Notes: a model not told the origin generated them from the sequence alone. A stretch of DNA of 38,554 nucleotides from an uncultured Clostridia bacterium (GCA_944332455.1 CALVJY010000021.1:1-38554), one strand, 5' to 3'; positions 24,109-34,433 are shown, counted from the stretch's first letter. A program made the numbers and translations.

Positions 24109-25233
24109 ATGGCATACGATCACCGCGATTTTGACAAACTGAATGTGGACATCTTCGCCGGGAAGGCCGGGAAGCACGTCCTCTTTCAGCCCCGCATCAA
24201 CTGCTGGTACGACGACAAAAAGTATCTCGGCCAGCCCCTGCCCGGGGAATTGGAGGGCTGCACGCCCGCCCGGATGTACCGCAAGCTGAAGGTCTCCAAC
24301 CGCATCTACGACTACGGGGCCTGCTTCGAGCGCCGCTTCGACGCCGATGTCAAGGTGACCAGCGAGCAGATCGGGGAGCGAAAGACCCTGATGCGCTGGA
24401 CCACCCCGGTGGGGGAGCTGACCTCGGTCATCCGGGGCAATTCCAGCAATCCGGGCTGCTACTACGACAAATTCCAGGTGGAGACCCCCGAGGACATCCG
24501 GGTCCGCACCTACCTGGAGGAGGCCACGGTCTGGAGCTTCCGCCCCGACGTCTTTGAAAAGCTGCAGGCCGAGTGGAAGGGGCTGGGCGCCCCCACCATG
24601 TTCATCTGCCGCACCACCATCCAGGAGTGCATCGTGGAGACCATGGGGGTGGAGAACACCGTCTACGCCCTGACCGACGAGCCCGAGCTGATGGAGGGCT
24701 ACTTCGAGGCCATCACCCGGGGGCAGGAGTCCCTGCTGGACGCCCTGATCGAGTCGCCCATTCAGATCATCAACTACGGGGACAACCTGCACGGGGGCAT
24801 CCTGTCTCCCCACTGGTTCGAAAAGTACATCCAGCCGGTCTACCTGCACCGGCGGGAACGGCTGAAGCCCCACGGAAAATTCCTGCACTCCCACTGGGAC
24901 GGGGACCTGAAGCCCCTGCTCCCCTACACCCACACCTGCGGCCTGGACGGCATCGAGGCCATGACCCCGCTGCCCCAGGGGGACGTCCCCCTGGAGGAGA
25001 TCCTGGAGTCTTTGGGGGACGACCTGATCCTGCTGGACGGCATCGCCGCCATTCTCTTTCAGGACACCTACCCCGAGGAGATGCTCATGGAGCAGGTCGA
25101 GACCCTGCTGCAAAAGCTGGGCGGCCGGCTGATCCTGGGGATCTCGGACGAAATGCCCTCCCTGGGGGACATCGAGCGGGTCAAAAAGGTCCGCGACCGG
25201 GTGGAACGCTGGAACGCTGAACTGAAGGACTGA
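24109..25233 (+). CDS. Uroporphyrinogen decarboxylase-family protein (MtaA/MtbA-like)
   Basis: 374 residues from the ATG at 24109, eight bases after AGGAG; the frame stays open further upstream but that part covers the terminator. It belongs to the URO-D superfamily: FQPRINCWYDD near the start, NYGDNLHGGILSP and FLHSHWDGDLKPLLPYTHTCGLDGIEAMTP (here split as FLHSHWDGDLKPLL and HTCGLDGIEAMTP) are the barrel strands that in the methyltransferase branch supply zinc or substrate ligands. Clostridia carry many such proteins as corrinoid-linked methyltransferases for methoxylated or methylated compounds; classic heme decarboxylation is unlikely because no other tetrapyrrole gene is here. No corrinoid protein gene is adjacent, so the substrate is open. 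Confidence 0.8.
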   Translation: MAYDHRDFDKLNVDIFAGKAGKHVLFQPRINCWYDDKKYLGQPLPGELEGCTPARMYRKLKVSNRIYDYGACFERRFDADVKVTSEQIGERKTLMRWTTPVGELTSVIRGNSSNPGCYYDKFQVETPEDIRVRTYLEEATVWSFRPDVFEKLQAEWKGLGAPTMFICRTTIQECIVETMGVENTVYALTDEPELMEGYFEAITRGQESLLDALIESPIQIINYGDNLHGGILSPHWFEKYIQPVYLHRRERLKPHGKFLHSHWDGDLKPLLPYTHTCGLDGIEAMTPLPQGDVPLEEILESLGDDLILLDGIAAILFQDTYPEEMLMEQVETLLQKLGGRLILGISDEMPSLGDIERVKKVRDRVERWNAELKD

Positions 25234-25250
25234 AGCCCCGCACCCCGGAT

Positions 25251-25325
25251 CCTGCCTTCCGGCAGGGAAATTTCCCCCCTTTCGGGAGGGAGAAGCCGTG
25301 AAAAAGGGGAGGATCTTCTCTTTTT
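25251..25325 (+). terminator. Hairpins after the URO-D-like gene, possible terminator
   Basis: CCTGCC-ttcc-GGCAGG (25251-25266) and a second stem AAAAAG (25301-25306) with CTTTTT (25320-25325), extended inward by wobble pairs. Moderate; the T-run is part of the stem. Confidence 0.45.
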
Positions 25326-25347
25326 GCGGAATGTGCGGGCAGATAGG

Positions 25348-25376
25348 TTGACAAATTTGTCGAATTGTTATATCAT
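25348..25376 (+). promoter_or_regulatory. Strong promoter with palindromic operator for the subtilase operon
   Basis: TTGACA (25348-25353), 17-base spacer, TATCAT (25371-25376). A perfect 12-bp palindrome GACAAATTTGTC (25350-25361) overlaps the -35 box and the spacer. This looks like an operator for a dimeric regulator. Confidence 0.85.
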
Positions 25377-25382
25377 AGATAT

Positions 25383-25625
25383 ATTGTAACCTGGGGCGGT
25401 TTACCCCTTAAAAGGGGAAAAGTACCGAACCAGACGAGGCCGCCGGCTCCGCGCCGGGCGGGAAAAAGCCGGCAGGCAGGGGAAAGGGAACTTTCTCCCT
25501 TTTCGCGCTTGTGAAGGGCAAAGCACGAGGGAAAGCGGGACCGAACAGGCCTCCCCTCCCGCGTGAAGGGCCGAAAGCCCGGCCGTAACGATTTTCGGAA
25601 AAATCTTTTTAAGGATAGATTGACT
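25383..25625 (+). promoter_or_regulatory. Structured 5' leader ending in a terminator-like hairpin
   Basis: About 240 bases without a gene. Hairpins: ACCCC/GGGGA near 25403-25420, GCCGCCGGC/GCCGGGCGG near 25439-25471, AAAGGGA/TCCCTTT near 25484-25503, GGGCC-gaaa-GCCC near 25568-25580. Last comes GATTTT-cgga-AAAATC (25590-25605) followed by TTTTT (25606-25610), directly before the AAGGA site (25611) and ATG (25626). A terminator shape just before the ribosome site is what transcription-attenuation leaders look like. It shares GGGAAA and GCGGGACCG words with the leader at 14738-15005. Class not recognised. Confidence 0.5.
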
Positions 25626-28600
25626 ATGAGCAGACAAAAGATCTTCAACAGAGTGACCACCCTGATGCTCGCCGTGATCATGCTGACCTCTCTGCTGTTC
25701 GCGCAGACCGCCGCCTCCAACAAGGGGACGACCGGCCCTGCCACGGCCGAGTCGCTGATCAGCGAGTACGAGGGCGATCTGAATTATGACGTGAGCTCTT
25801 ACTTCGACTCCTCCAGGGTGCTTTCGCTGCCCCAGGGCTACACCGAGGAGGACGAGGTCTCCATCATCGTGGCTCTTTCCACCGAAAGCGTGCTGGAATC
25901 CTATGACCGCCGGCAGTCCAAAATGGACATCGGGGCCTATGCGGCCTCGGGCGCCGGTGAGGCCGCCCGCGAAAAGATCGACGAGGCCAAATCCGACATC
26001 CTGGACAAGCTGGAGCAGGCCCAGCTGTCCTATTCCATGGGCTATGAGTACAGCCTGCTGCTGAGCGGCTTCGAGGTGCGCATCAAGGCCAAGGACTACG
26101 GCCTGCTGTGCGAGGCCGTGGGCAATTCGGCCGACCTCATCGTCAGCGAGCGCTACGAGACCGCGGACGCCGAGGAAGATCCCACCACCGGCAGCCAGGT
26201 GGTGGAAAACGACGTCAACGTCTACGACACCGGTATCTTCAACAGCTCCGGGCTTGTTGACAGCGACGGTACTCCTATCGACGGCAGGGGCACGGTGGTG
26301 GCCGTGCTGGACACCGGGTTTGACTACACCCACTCGGCCTACAGCCTGGCCAATTTCGAATCCACCGACCTCGTCATGCCCTCGTCGGCGGTCTCCAACG
26401 TGCTGCGCGACACCAACGCCTACAACACCACCGAGGGACTGACCGTGCAGGACGTCTACCTGAACGACAAGATCCCCTTTGCCTATGACTACGCCGATCA
26501 GGACGCCGACGTCTACCCCATCGAGAGCGAGCACGGCACCCACGTGGCCGCCATCATCGGGGGCAAGAACGACGTCATCACCGGCGTGGCCCCCAACTGC
26601 CAGCTGGTGCTGATGAAGGTGTTCTCCGACACCAAGACGGGGGCCTACACTTCCTGGATCCTCTCCGCCCTGGAGGACTGCGTCACCCTGGGCGTGGACG
26701 TCATCAACATGTCTCTGGGCACGGCCGCCGGCTTTACCCAGGAGGAAGACGACAAGCAGTACATCCAGGACATCTACGACAGCATTGCCGAGCGGGGCAT
26801 CAGCCTGGTGGCGGCCGCCTCCAACGACTACAACTCCACCTACGGCTCGGTCAAGAACGGCAACCTGGGCCTGACCTCCAACCCCGACACCGCCACCGTG
26901 GGCTCGCCCTCGACCTACGAGGCCGCCCTGTCCGTGGCCTCGATCTCGGGCGTCAAGACCCCCTACATGACCTACAACGGTCAGATCCTGTACTTCACCG
27001 AGGCCTCCGACGCCTCCTCCCAGCCCAAGGACTTCGTGGAGGAGATCCTGTCCGCCTCCGAAACCTCGCGTACCTTTGAGTACGTCACCATCCCCGGCGT
27101 GGGCCGTTCGGCCGACTACTCCGGGCTGGACGTGAAGGGCAAGATCGCCCTGGTCCGCCGCGGCGACAACACCTTCGAGGAAAAAGCGCTCATCGCCGAG
27201 CGTCAGGGTGCGGCCGGCGTCATCATCTACAACAACGTCTCCGGCGACATCACCATGACCGTGGGCATGGCCGACATCCCGGTCTGCTCCATCTCCCAGG
27301 ACGACGGCGAAATTCTGGCCGCCCAGTCCTCGGGACAGCTGGTGGTCAGCCGCGATCAGGTGGCCGGTCCCTTCATCTCCAACTTCTCCTCCTGGGGCCC
27401 CACGCCCGACCTCCGCATCAAGCCCGAGATCACCGCGCACGGCGGCGAGATCTACTCGGCGGTGCCCGGCGAGGACTATGACCGGCTGTCCGGCACCTCC
27501 ATGGCTTCGCCCAACCAGGCCGGCGTCACCGCGCTGATCCGGCAGTACGTCAAGGAGCACTTCGCGGCTCAGACCGGCGGGGACGCCAAGGCCGTGGCCG
27601 CCATGGTCAACCAGATCATGATGTCCACCACCGACATCGCCCTGAACACCAACGGCCTGCCCTACTCGGTCCGCCGTCAGGGCGCGGGATTGGCCAACCT
27701 GACCAAGGCCACCACGACCAACGCCTACATTAGCACCTACGACAAAGACGGGAACACAATGACCAAGGCCAAGCTGGAGGTGGGGGACGATCCCTCCAAG
27801 TCCGGCGTGTACAAAATGACCTTTGCCGTCAACAACGTCAAGGGCACCTCCTCGCTGACCTATGACGTGGGCGCCATCGTGATGACCGAGGGAGTCAGCG
27901 ACACCCTGACCGACCATCAGGAGACCACCGTCACCGAGCAGGGCTACCTGCTGGAGGGCGCCTCCATCAAGGTGGAAGGGGACACCGGCGTTTCCGGCAC
28001 CTCCGTGACCGTGGGCGCCGGGCAGAGCGTGACCGTCACCGTCACCATCACCTTGAGCGACGCCGACAAGGCCTATCTGGACGAATCTTTCGCCAACGGC
28101 ATGTACGTGGAGGGCTTCATCACCCTGACCCCGACCTCCGGCACCGACATCTCCCTGAACGTGCCTTACCTGGCCTTCTACGGCGACTGGACCCAGGCTC
28201 CTCTGTTCGACCTCGACTACTTCGAGACCGACGCCGACGAGATGGACGACTCCATCCTGCCCGAGGACAAGACCATGGCCGACGCCTACGCCACCCGTCC
28301 GGTGGGCGGCCTGTACCTGGACTACATCAACTACCTGGGCTCCTACGCCTTTGTCCAGGATCCCTCCACCCCCCAGATCGCGGCTTCGCGCGACCACATC
28401 GCCCTCTCCAATCAGGATGACGCCTGCAACTCCATCTACGGCATCTGGGCCGGCATGCTGCGCGGCGGCAAACGGATGGAGCTGACCATCACCGACGACG
28501 TCACCGGCGAGGTCGTCTATTCCCAGACCGACTTCAACCAGCGCAAGTCCTACAACTACGGCGGGGGGATCATCTATTCCTCGCTGGACGTGGACTTCCG

Positions 28601-31600
28601 CCTGGCCGATTACAACCTGAAAAACAACACGCAGTACACCGTCAATCTGACGGGCTATCTCGACTACGGCGAGGACGGCGGGCTTTCCACCAACAAGCGC
28701 AACACCTTCGAGTTCACTTTCGTCACCGACTTCGAGGCCCCGGCGCTGACCGACGTGGAATTTTACACCGAGTACGACCGCACCGAGCAGCGTACCCGCC
28801 TGTACGCCCGGATGCACATCTACGACAACCACTACGCCATGGCCACCCAGGTGGGCCGGGTGTACCTGAACGAGCAGGAGCGGTCCATCTATCTGGAGGG
28901 CTTCGGGAAGTACATGACCCCGGTCAACTCCTCCCGGAACTCGACCTCGGTCATCACCTTCGAGCTGACCGACTACATGGAGCAGATCCGCACCTCCTAC
29001 AACCGGGAGACCCAGACCAACGAGGGAGCCAACTCCTTTGTGGTCATCTGCTACGACTACGCCCTGAACCAGGCCGTCTACGAGGTCCGTCTGCCCGACT
29101 ACATCGAGCAGATGTACTTTGAAGAGACCGACATCACCTTGAGCCCCAACGAGCTGGTCAACCTCGAGCCCATGCTGTGGCCCTCGGAGACCTGGGCCGC
29201 CACCTTGGCCTATTCCAGCTCGGACGAGGGCGTGGCCCGGGTGGTCAACGGCCGCCTGGTGGGCGTCTCCTCCGGCGACGCGGTGATCACCGTCACCGCC
29301 ACCGGCGCCAACCGTGCTCAGACCACCTTCAACGTGCACGTGCTCGGCCCGGACGAGGAAGGCTATGTGTCCTACTCCAAGCCGGTGGCCGACGACTTCC
29401 GCCTGACCGGCTACTACGTGGACAAGGCCTTCTACTTCGTCAACAGTTCCGACCGTGAGATCGGCGTGGAGGACACCACGGGCAGCTTCGGCAATTCCTA
29501 CAATCTGTCCATGTTCCCCTCCGAAGCGGTCACCCTCCAGTACCAGCTGGACGCCTACTTCCCCGAGGACACCGAGGTCATCTTTGAAAGCGGCAACGAC
29601 GCCGTGGTCACCGTGGACGAAAACGGCAAAGTGACGGCCGTGGCCGAAGGCTCCAGCGTGGTCTCGGTCCGGGTGATGATGGACGGCCGCAGCACCTACT
29701 ACTCCCAGAACGTCAGCATCACCGTCAAGGACCCCTACGTCACCAACGGCATGTACCTGATGAGCTACAGCGGCAACGGCGGGGTGGTGGACGTCGGCAA
29801 AGACCTGCCCAACCTGTCCATGACCGAGGTCTATCAGTACGCCTTCTCGGGCTATGAGTACGTGGAAAAGGATCCGGAGGATATCACCGAGGAAGATCCC
29901 TCCACCATGGAGCCTTCCTACCTGGGCAACGACGAGATCACCAAGATCATCCTGCCCGAGGGTTTCGAGGTCATCGGCGCCTATGCCTTCGCCGGGCTGA
30001 CCGCGCTTGAAGAGGTGGTGCTGCCCTCCACTCTGACCAAGATCCAGCAGGGCGCCTTCGAGGGCTGCACCTCGCTGCGCACGGTGACCGGCCTGGAACA
30101 CGTCAAATTCGTCAACCAGAACGCCTTTAAGGACTGCGTGATCGAGAACGCGGACTTTTCGAGCATGGTGGCCATCGGCAACTATGCCTTCGAGAACAAC
30201 GTGCTGCAAAGCGTCACCCTGCCCGCGACCGCCCAGTCCATCGGCATCGGAGCCTTCCGCAACAATGGCTCCATGTCTTCCCTGACCATCGAGGCCGATC
30301 AGGTCAAGCTGGGCAGCGAGGCCTTTGCCAACTGCTCCAGCCTGGTCTCGGTGGACGTCAACGCCGCGGTCATTCCCTCCGGCGTGTTCGACGGCTGCGA
30401 CATGCTGGTCAACGTGGCCCTCGGTCCGGATGTGGCCGTGGTCGGCGCCTATGCCTTCCGGGGCACCCAGGTCAGCCGCTTCAGCGTGGACGACGCCAAC
30501 CCCAACCTGTCTGAGGCCTCCAACGGCACTTACCTGCTCAGCGAGGACGGCACCACGTTGATCCTGGCCGCGCCCTACCGCACCTTCGGCACGGTGCAGG
30601 CCAGCGAACTGCCTGACGTCACCACGATCTCCACCGGCGCCTTTGCCGGCATCGAAAATCTGACCGCGGTCTATCTGCCCAACGTCACCAAGGTGGGGGA
30701 CTATGCCTTTGCCGGCAGCCGGGTCTCCACGGTCCAGCTGGGTCAGCTGACCGAGGTGGGGGACTACGCCTTCTACCAGACCGCCATTTCGGTCCTGCCC
30801 GACCTTGGCCAGGTCTCCTCCGTCGGCAACTATGCCTTTGCCGGGACCCTGATCACCGAGGTCACCCTGCCCGACAACATCACCGTGGGCGATTACGCCT
30901 TTGCCGACTGCGACCTGCTCAGCCGGGTCAGCGGCGGCAACAACGTCACCATCGGGGCTTCGGCCTTCCGCAACAACATCGCGCTGAGCCAGGTCACCCT
31001 GGGCGACAACGCCTACCTCGGCGCCTACGCCTTTGCCGCCGTTCGCGAACGGATCGACTACAAGCCGGTCAGCGGCCTGGGCACCCCTTACTTCTACGGC
31101 TACACCTCCAAGCTGACCTCGATCACCCTGGGCGACAATGCCTACATCGGCAATGCTGCCTTTATCGGCGCCGGCATGGACATGCCCGTGAGCCAAACGC
31201 CGGAGCTGACCCTGACTTTGGGCGACGGCGCCCGCATCGGGGCGGAGGCCTTCAGCTTCGGCACGACGGGCCTGAGGACGCTGGATCTGTCCGGTGTGGT
31301 CGAGATCGGCGAATCCGCCTTTGCCACCAACTTCCCCATGCTGATCGATCTGAACGGGGAGACGCTCATCTACGGCTACCTGGTGCTGACCCCGTCGATC
31401 ACCGAGCTGGATCTTTCCTCGCTGGAGACGCTGGGCGCCAATGCCTTTGCCGACTTCCGCAACCTGACCAGCGTGACCTTGGGCGACGGGCTGACCGAGA
31501 TCGGGGCCTACGCCTTCCAGAACTGCCATTCCTTGGCGAACATCAACCTGAACAACGTGCTGGTCATCGGCGAGAGAGCCTTCGAGAACACCGCGCTCAC

Positions 31601-32885
31601 CGTGCTGGATCTGTCCTCCGTGGACGTCATCGGCGACTATGCCTTTGCCTTCTCGCTGGTGGAGAGCGAGGACGGCTCCACCCCCTACTTCGATCCCACG
31701 CTGACGGCGGTCACCTTCAAGGAGGGGGCCTCGGTGGGCGACTATGCCTTCTACCGTCAGGCCGCGCTGACCGAGTTGAACAACCTCGACAAGGTCTCGG
31801 CCATCGGCGATCTGGCCTTTGCCTACTCCGCCGTGACCGAGGTCTCTCTGGGCGAGAGCCTGACCGAGCTGGGCGAGAACCCCTTCCTGGCCTGCGACAT
31901 CGCCCCCTTCACCACCACCGAGGACGTGGAGTTCAACGGCCAGGTGGTGGGGACCGCCGAGGTGGACACCTATGACATCAGCGACACCGTCAAAGTCATC
32001 GGCGGGGCGCTGTACCGGGTGGCCCCCAACGGCGGCTACGAGCTGATCACCTACCCGCAGGGCGCCGGCACCGCCTACACCGTGGCCGAGGACACCGTCC
32101 GCATCGGGGCCTATGCCTTTGCCGAGACCGGCATCGTGCAGGTCACCCTGCCCGTCAGCCTGGGCGCCATCGGACACAAGGCCTTCTACGGCTGCGACAG
32201 CCTGAACATCGTCATTTTCCAGAGCTACAACGCCCCCATCCTGGAGGAGGAGTACGACGCCTCCTACGTTTCGGGCGACAACCTGTACAACAACCTGCCC
32301 CTGACCGGGGACTTCCAGGTCAATGCCATCACCACCTATCCGGGCCTGGGCATCGTGCCGTACTACATGTGGAACATCACCTCGCTGTACAGCAACTTCT
32401 ACTTCGGGGCCAACTTCGTGGACTACATCGGCCACTTTGACGGCGACCTGATCATCGTCCGGCCGAGCAACGGCAACTACTACGACACCTTCATCTACGG
32501 GCAGTACTTCGGCACCGAGATCGCCGGCACCGCCGCGCCCGAGCAGGCCACGCTGGACGTCATCAGCGCCCTTGCCGCTCTGCCCGACGCCATCAACGTC
32601 ACCCTGGCCCACGAGGACGCCGTGGTGGCCGCCCGCGCCGCCTACGACGCCCTGAGCCAGCTGCAGCAGACCCTGGTCACCAACTATGACCGGCTGACCG
32701 CGGCCGAGAACACCATCGCCTACCTGAAGGGCAATCAGGATCCCACGGGGCCGGATATTCCGACCCCGCCCGATGAGCCTGATTTCAACTATATCCCCGT
32801 CGTGATCGTGCTGGCGGTGGCGGCCGGGCTGTTCCTGGCCGGAACGGTGGCCTTCGGGATCCTGTACTTCCGCAAAAGAGCCTAA
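25626..32885 (+). CDS. Giant surface subtilase (lactocepin/C5a peptidase type) fused to LRR_5 repeats
   Basis: 2419 residues. Order: signal peptide (1-30); inhibitor-like propeptide (about 60-185); S8 protease domain with Asp229 (VAVLDTGFD), His303 (EHGTHVAAI) and Ser625 (GTSMASPNQAG), with a PA domain inserted at about 468-573; Fn3-like C5a-peptidase domain and further beta domains (700-1160); two Big_2-like Ig domains (about 1170-1242 and 1295-1370); LRR_5 repeats (about 1438-2210); a helical module (about 2315-2370); a membrane helix (2389-2412) ending FRKRA. All catalytic residues are present, so it should be active outside the cell. The binding repeats after the protease suggest substrate capture. 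The AAGGA site at 25611 fixes the start. First gene of an operon with a lipoprotein and a peptide transporter. Confidence 0.95.
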   Translation: MSRQKIFNRVTTLMLAVIMLTSLLFAQTAASNKGTTGPATAESLISEYEGDLNYDVSSYFDSSRVLSLPQGYTEEDEVSIIVALSTESVLESYDRRQSKMDIGAYAASGAGEAAREKIDEAKSDILDKLEQAQLSYSMGYEYSLLLSGFEVRIKAKDYGLLCEAVGNSADLIVSERYETADAEEDPTTGSQVVENDVNVYDTGIFNSSGLVDSDGTPIDGRGTVVAVLDTGFDYTHSAYSLANFESTDLVMPSSAVSNVLRDTNAYNTTEGLTVQDVYLNDKIPFAYDYADQDADVYPIESEHGTHVAAIIGGKNDVITGVAPNCQLVLMKVFSDTKTGAYTSWILSALEDCVTLGVDVINMSLGTAAGFTQEEDDKQYIQDIYDSIAERGISLVAAASNDYNSTYGSVKNGNLGLTSNPDTATVGSPSTYEAALSVASISGVKTPYMTYNGQILYFTEASDASSQPKDFVEEILSASETSRTFEYVTIPGVGRSADYSGLDVKGKIALVRRGDNTFEEKALIAERQGAAGVIIYNNVSGDITMTVGMADIPVCSISQDDGEILAAQSSGQLVVSRDQVAGPFISNFSSWGPTPDLRIKPEITAHGGEIYSAVPGEDYDRLSGTSMASPNQAGVTALIRQYVKEHFAAQTGGDAKAVAAMVNQIMMSTTDIALNTNGLPYSVRRQGAGLANLTKATTTNAYISTYDKDGNTMTKAKLEVGDDPSKSGVYKMTFAVNNVKGTSSLTYDVGAIVMTEGVSDTLTDHQETTVTEQGYLLEGASIKVEGDTGVSGTSVTVGAGQSVTVTVTITLSDADKAYLDESFANGMYVEGFITLTPTSGTDISLNVPYLAFYGDWTQAPLFDLDYFETDADEMDDSILPEDKTMADAYATRPVGGLYLDYINYLGSYAFVQDPSTPQIAASRDHIALSNQDDACNSIYGIWAGMLRGGKRMELTITDDVTGEVVYSQTDFNQRKSYNYGGGIIYSSLDVDFRLADYNLKNNTQYTVNLTGYLDYGEDGGLSTNKRNTFEFTFVTDFEAPALTDVEFYTEYDRTEQRTRLYARMHIYDNHYAMATQVGRVYLNEQERSIYLEGFGKYMTPVNSSRNSTSVITFELTDYMEQIRTSYNRETQTNEGANSFVVICYDYALNQAVYEVRLPDYIEQMYFEETDITLSPNELVNLEPMLWPSETWAATLAYSSSDEGVARVVNGRLVGVSSGDAVITVTATGANRAQTTFNVHVLGPDEEGYVSYSKPVADDFRLTGYYVDKAFYFVNSSDREIGVEDTTGSFGNSYNLSMFPSEAVTLQYQLDAYFPEDTEVIFESGNDAVVTVDENGKVTAVAEGSSVVSVRVMMDGRSTYYSQNVSITVKDPYVTNGMYLMSYSGNGGVVDVGKDLPNLSMTEVYQYAFSGYEYVEKDPEDITEEDPSTMEPSYLGNDEITKIILPEGFEVIGAYAFAGLTALEEVVLPSTLTKIQQGAFEGCTSLRTVTGLEHVKFVNQNAFKDCVIENADFSSMVAIGNYAFENNVLQSVTLPATAQSIGIGAFRNNGSMSSLTIEADQVKLGSEAFANCSSLVSVDVNAAVIPSGVFDGCDMLVNVALGPDVAVVGAYAFRGTQVSRFSVDDANPNLSEASNGTYLLSEDGTTLILAAPYRTFGTVQASELPDVTTISTGAFAGIENLTAVYLPNVTKVGDYAFAGSRVSTVQLGQLTEVGDYAFYQTAISVLPDLGQVSSVGNYAFAGTLITEVTLPDNITVGDYAFADCDLLSRVSGGNNVTIGASAFRNNIALSQVTLGDNAYLGAYAFAAVRERIDYKPVSGLGTPYFYGYTSKLTSITLGDNAYIGNAAFIGAGMDMPVSQTPELTLTLGDGARIGAEAFSFGTTGLRTLDLSGVVEIGESAFATNFPMLIDLNGETLIYGYLVLTPSITELDLSSLETLGANAFADFRNLTSVTLGDGLTEIGAYAFQNCHSLANINLNNVLVIGERAFENTALTVLDLSSVDVIGDYAFAFSLVESEDGSTPYFDPTLTAVTFKEGASVGDYAFYRQAALTELNNLDKVSAIGDLAFAYSAVTEVSLGESLTELGENPFLACDIAPFTTTEDVEFNGQVVGTAEVDTYDISDTVKVIGGALYRVAPNGGYELITYPQGAGTAYTVAEDTVRIGAYAFAETGIVQVTLPVSLGAIGHKAFYGCDSLNIVIFQSYNAPILEEEYDASYVSGDNLYNNLPLTGDFQVNAITTYPGLGIVPYYMWNITSLYSNFYFGANFVDYIGHFDGDLIIVRPSNGNYYDTFIYGQYFGTEIAGTAAPEQATLDVISALAALPDAINVTLAHEDAVVAARAAYDALSQLQQTLVTNYDRLTAAENTIAYLKGNQDPTGPDIPTPPDEPDFNYIPVVIVLAVAAGLFLAGTVAFGILYFRKRA

Positions 32886-32897
32886 GGGGGCTTAGAC

Positions 32898-34415
32898 ATG
32901 AAAAAACGCAGCAAATGGATGCTGGCAGGGGCGCTGCTGTTCGCGGCTGCCCTCTGCCTGGCGGGCTGTACCTTTGTGCAGCCCCCCTATCCCGACTACG
33001 ACGAGCAGGGCTACAACGTCAGCGTGCGCTACGACTGCAGCGGCGGCGTCTTCGCCAACACCCAGAACACCACGCTGGTGGACGTGTTCAAGCCCGCCTA
33101 CGGATCCGACGGCACCGCCAACATCACCCTGCTGGCCCCCGGCGACGAAGATCGGGGGACCGAGACCTCCGACGTGTCCGTGCCCTCCAATTCCGGTTAT
33201 TTTCTGGCCGGCTGGTACCGCACCCGGGAGCTTCGCTTCGCTTCGGACGGCACCACCCCGCTGGACGCCTACGGCAATCCCCTGTCGCAGGACGCGGAGG
33301 GGAACTGGATCGGCGTTCAGGGCTACGTTTTTTCGGATCCCTGGGACTTCGAGACCGACACTTTGACCGTGTACGAGAGCGAGGATTACACCTCCTCCGA
33401 GCCCGCCCTCACCCTGTACGCCGCCTGGATCCCCAACTTCGTCTTTAACTTCTACGCCCCGAACGCGGAGCAGGAGTGGGAGGTCTATGCCACGGCGTCG
33501 GCCGACACGGTGGCCAAGCGCACCCTGAACATCCCCTCCTGGAACGAGGAGACCGGGGGCATGAACTACACCGACTACATCAACACCACCGTGCCCGCCC
33601 GGACGGGCATGACCTTCGAGGCGGCCTCGCTGACCGAGGACTTTTCGGAGGAATTGACCTCGGGCCACAGCCATCCCGGCACGGTGGATTACGCCGCGGG
33701 TGTGGGGCAAAACTTCTTCCTGGACGTCTACACCACCTGGATCGAGGGCGAGTGGTATCAGATCCGCACCGCGGATCAGTTTATCAACGCCGCCGCCCCA
33801 GGCCGCTGCTATGAGATCCTGGCCGATCTGGACTTTACCGACAAGATCTGGCCCACCGGGCTGGAGACCGGCACCTTCACCGGCAAGATCATCGGCAACG
33901 ATCACACCTTCTCCAACATCACTTTCGCCCAGAGCGGCGGGCCCAACCAGACCTACGGCGGCCTGTTCGGCCGCATCGACGGCACGGCCCACATCGAAAA
34001 CGTGACCTTTGCAAACGTGACCTACACCGTGGGCAGCGGCTCGCGGATGATGGATTCTTCCTTCGGGCTGTTCACCGGCTACCTGAGCGTGCCGCAGGGC
34101 GGCCCCTCGCCGCTTGAAAACGTCACCCTTTCGGGCGGCACCCTGATCATCGGCGATGTGGTGCCCCCCGCCACCCGGGAGACCCTTTACGGCCTGTTCT
34201 CGGGCAACCTGGTCAGCGATGGGGCCACCGTGGATCTGTCGTCCATCGTCTGCTACTCGCTGGGCACGGGCTACGACGACTACGGAAAACCCGTGGACAC
34301 CTATCCCTTCATCCTGGACATCGACCGGGGGAGCGGCCGGATCACCCTGACCGTCAATCCCGATCCCACCACCGATCCCAACGGAGCCCCGGTTTCGCCG
34401 GACTCCGCAGCGTAA
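32898..34415 (+). CDS. Surface lipoprotein with Flg_new-like and GLUG-like repeats
   Basis: 505 residues, twelve bases after the subtilase stop. Signal peptide with lipobox CLAGC (Cys24). Residues about 40-175 carry a stretched Listeria-Bacteroides type repeat (GYFLAGWYRTRELRF, ending LTLYAAW). Residues about 290-450 resemble the beta-helical GLUG repeats of adhesins (FTGKIIGNDHTFSNITF, then YGGLFGRIDGTAHIENVTF). No enzyme motif. Cotranscription with the protease suggests an accessory binding or assembly factor on the same surface; this is inference. Confidence 0.85.
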   Translation: MKKRSKWMLAGALLFAAALCLAGCTFVQPPYPDYDEQGYNVSVRYDCSGGVFANTQNTTLVDVFKPAYGSDGTANITLLAPGDEDRGTETSDVSVPSNSGYFLAGWYRTRELRFASDGTTPLDAYGNPLSQDAEGNWIGVQGYVFSDPWDFETDTLTVYESEDYTSSEPALTLYAAWIPNFVFNFYAPNAEQEWEVYATASADTVAKRTLNIPSWNEETGGMNYTDYINTTVPARTGMTFEAASLTEDFSEELTSGHSHPGTVDYAAGVGQNFFLDVYTTWIEGEWYQIRTADQFINAAAPGRCYEILADLDFTDKIWPTGLETGTFTGKIIGNDHTFSNITFAQSGGPNQTYGGLFGRIDGTAHIENVTFANVTYTVGSGSRMMDSSFGLFTGYLSVPQGGPSPLENVTLSGGTLIIGDVVPPATRETLYGLFSGNLVSDGATVDLSSIVCYSLGTGYDDYGKPVDTYPFILDIDRGSGRITLTVNPDPTTDPNGAPVSPDSAA

Positions 34416-34433
34416 ATTTTTTTGGAGGTAACC

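Noticed and set aside
25510..25556. Possible c-di-GMP-I (GEMM) riboswitch, from AGGGCAAA, GGGAAA and GGGACC words.
   Set aside because: Order and spacing do not fit the class and the key GGGACGCAAAGCC segment is not matched. A covariance-model search would decide.
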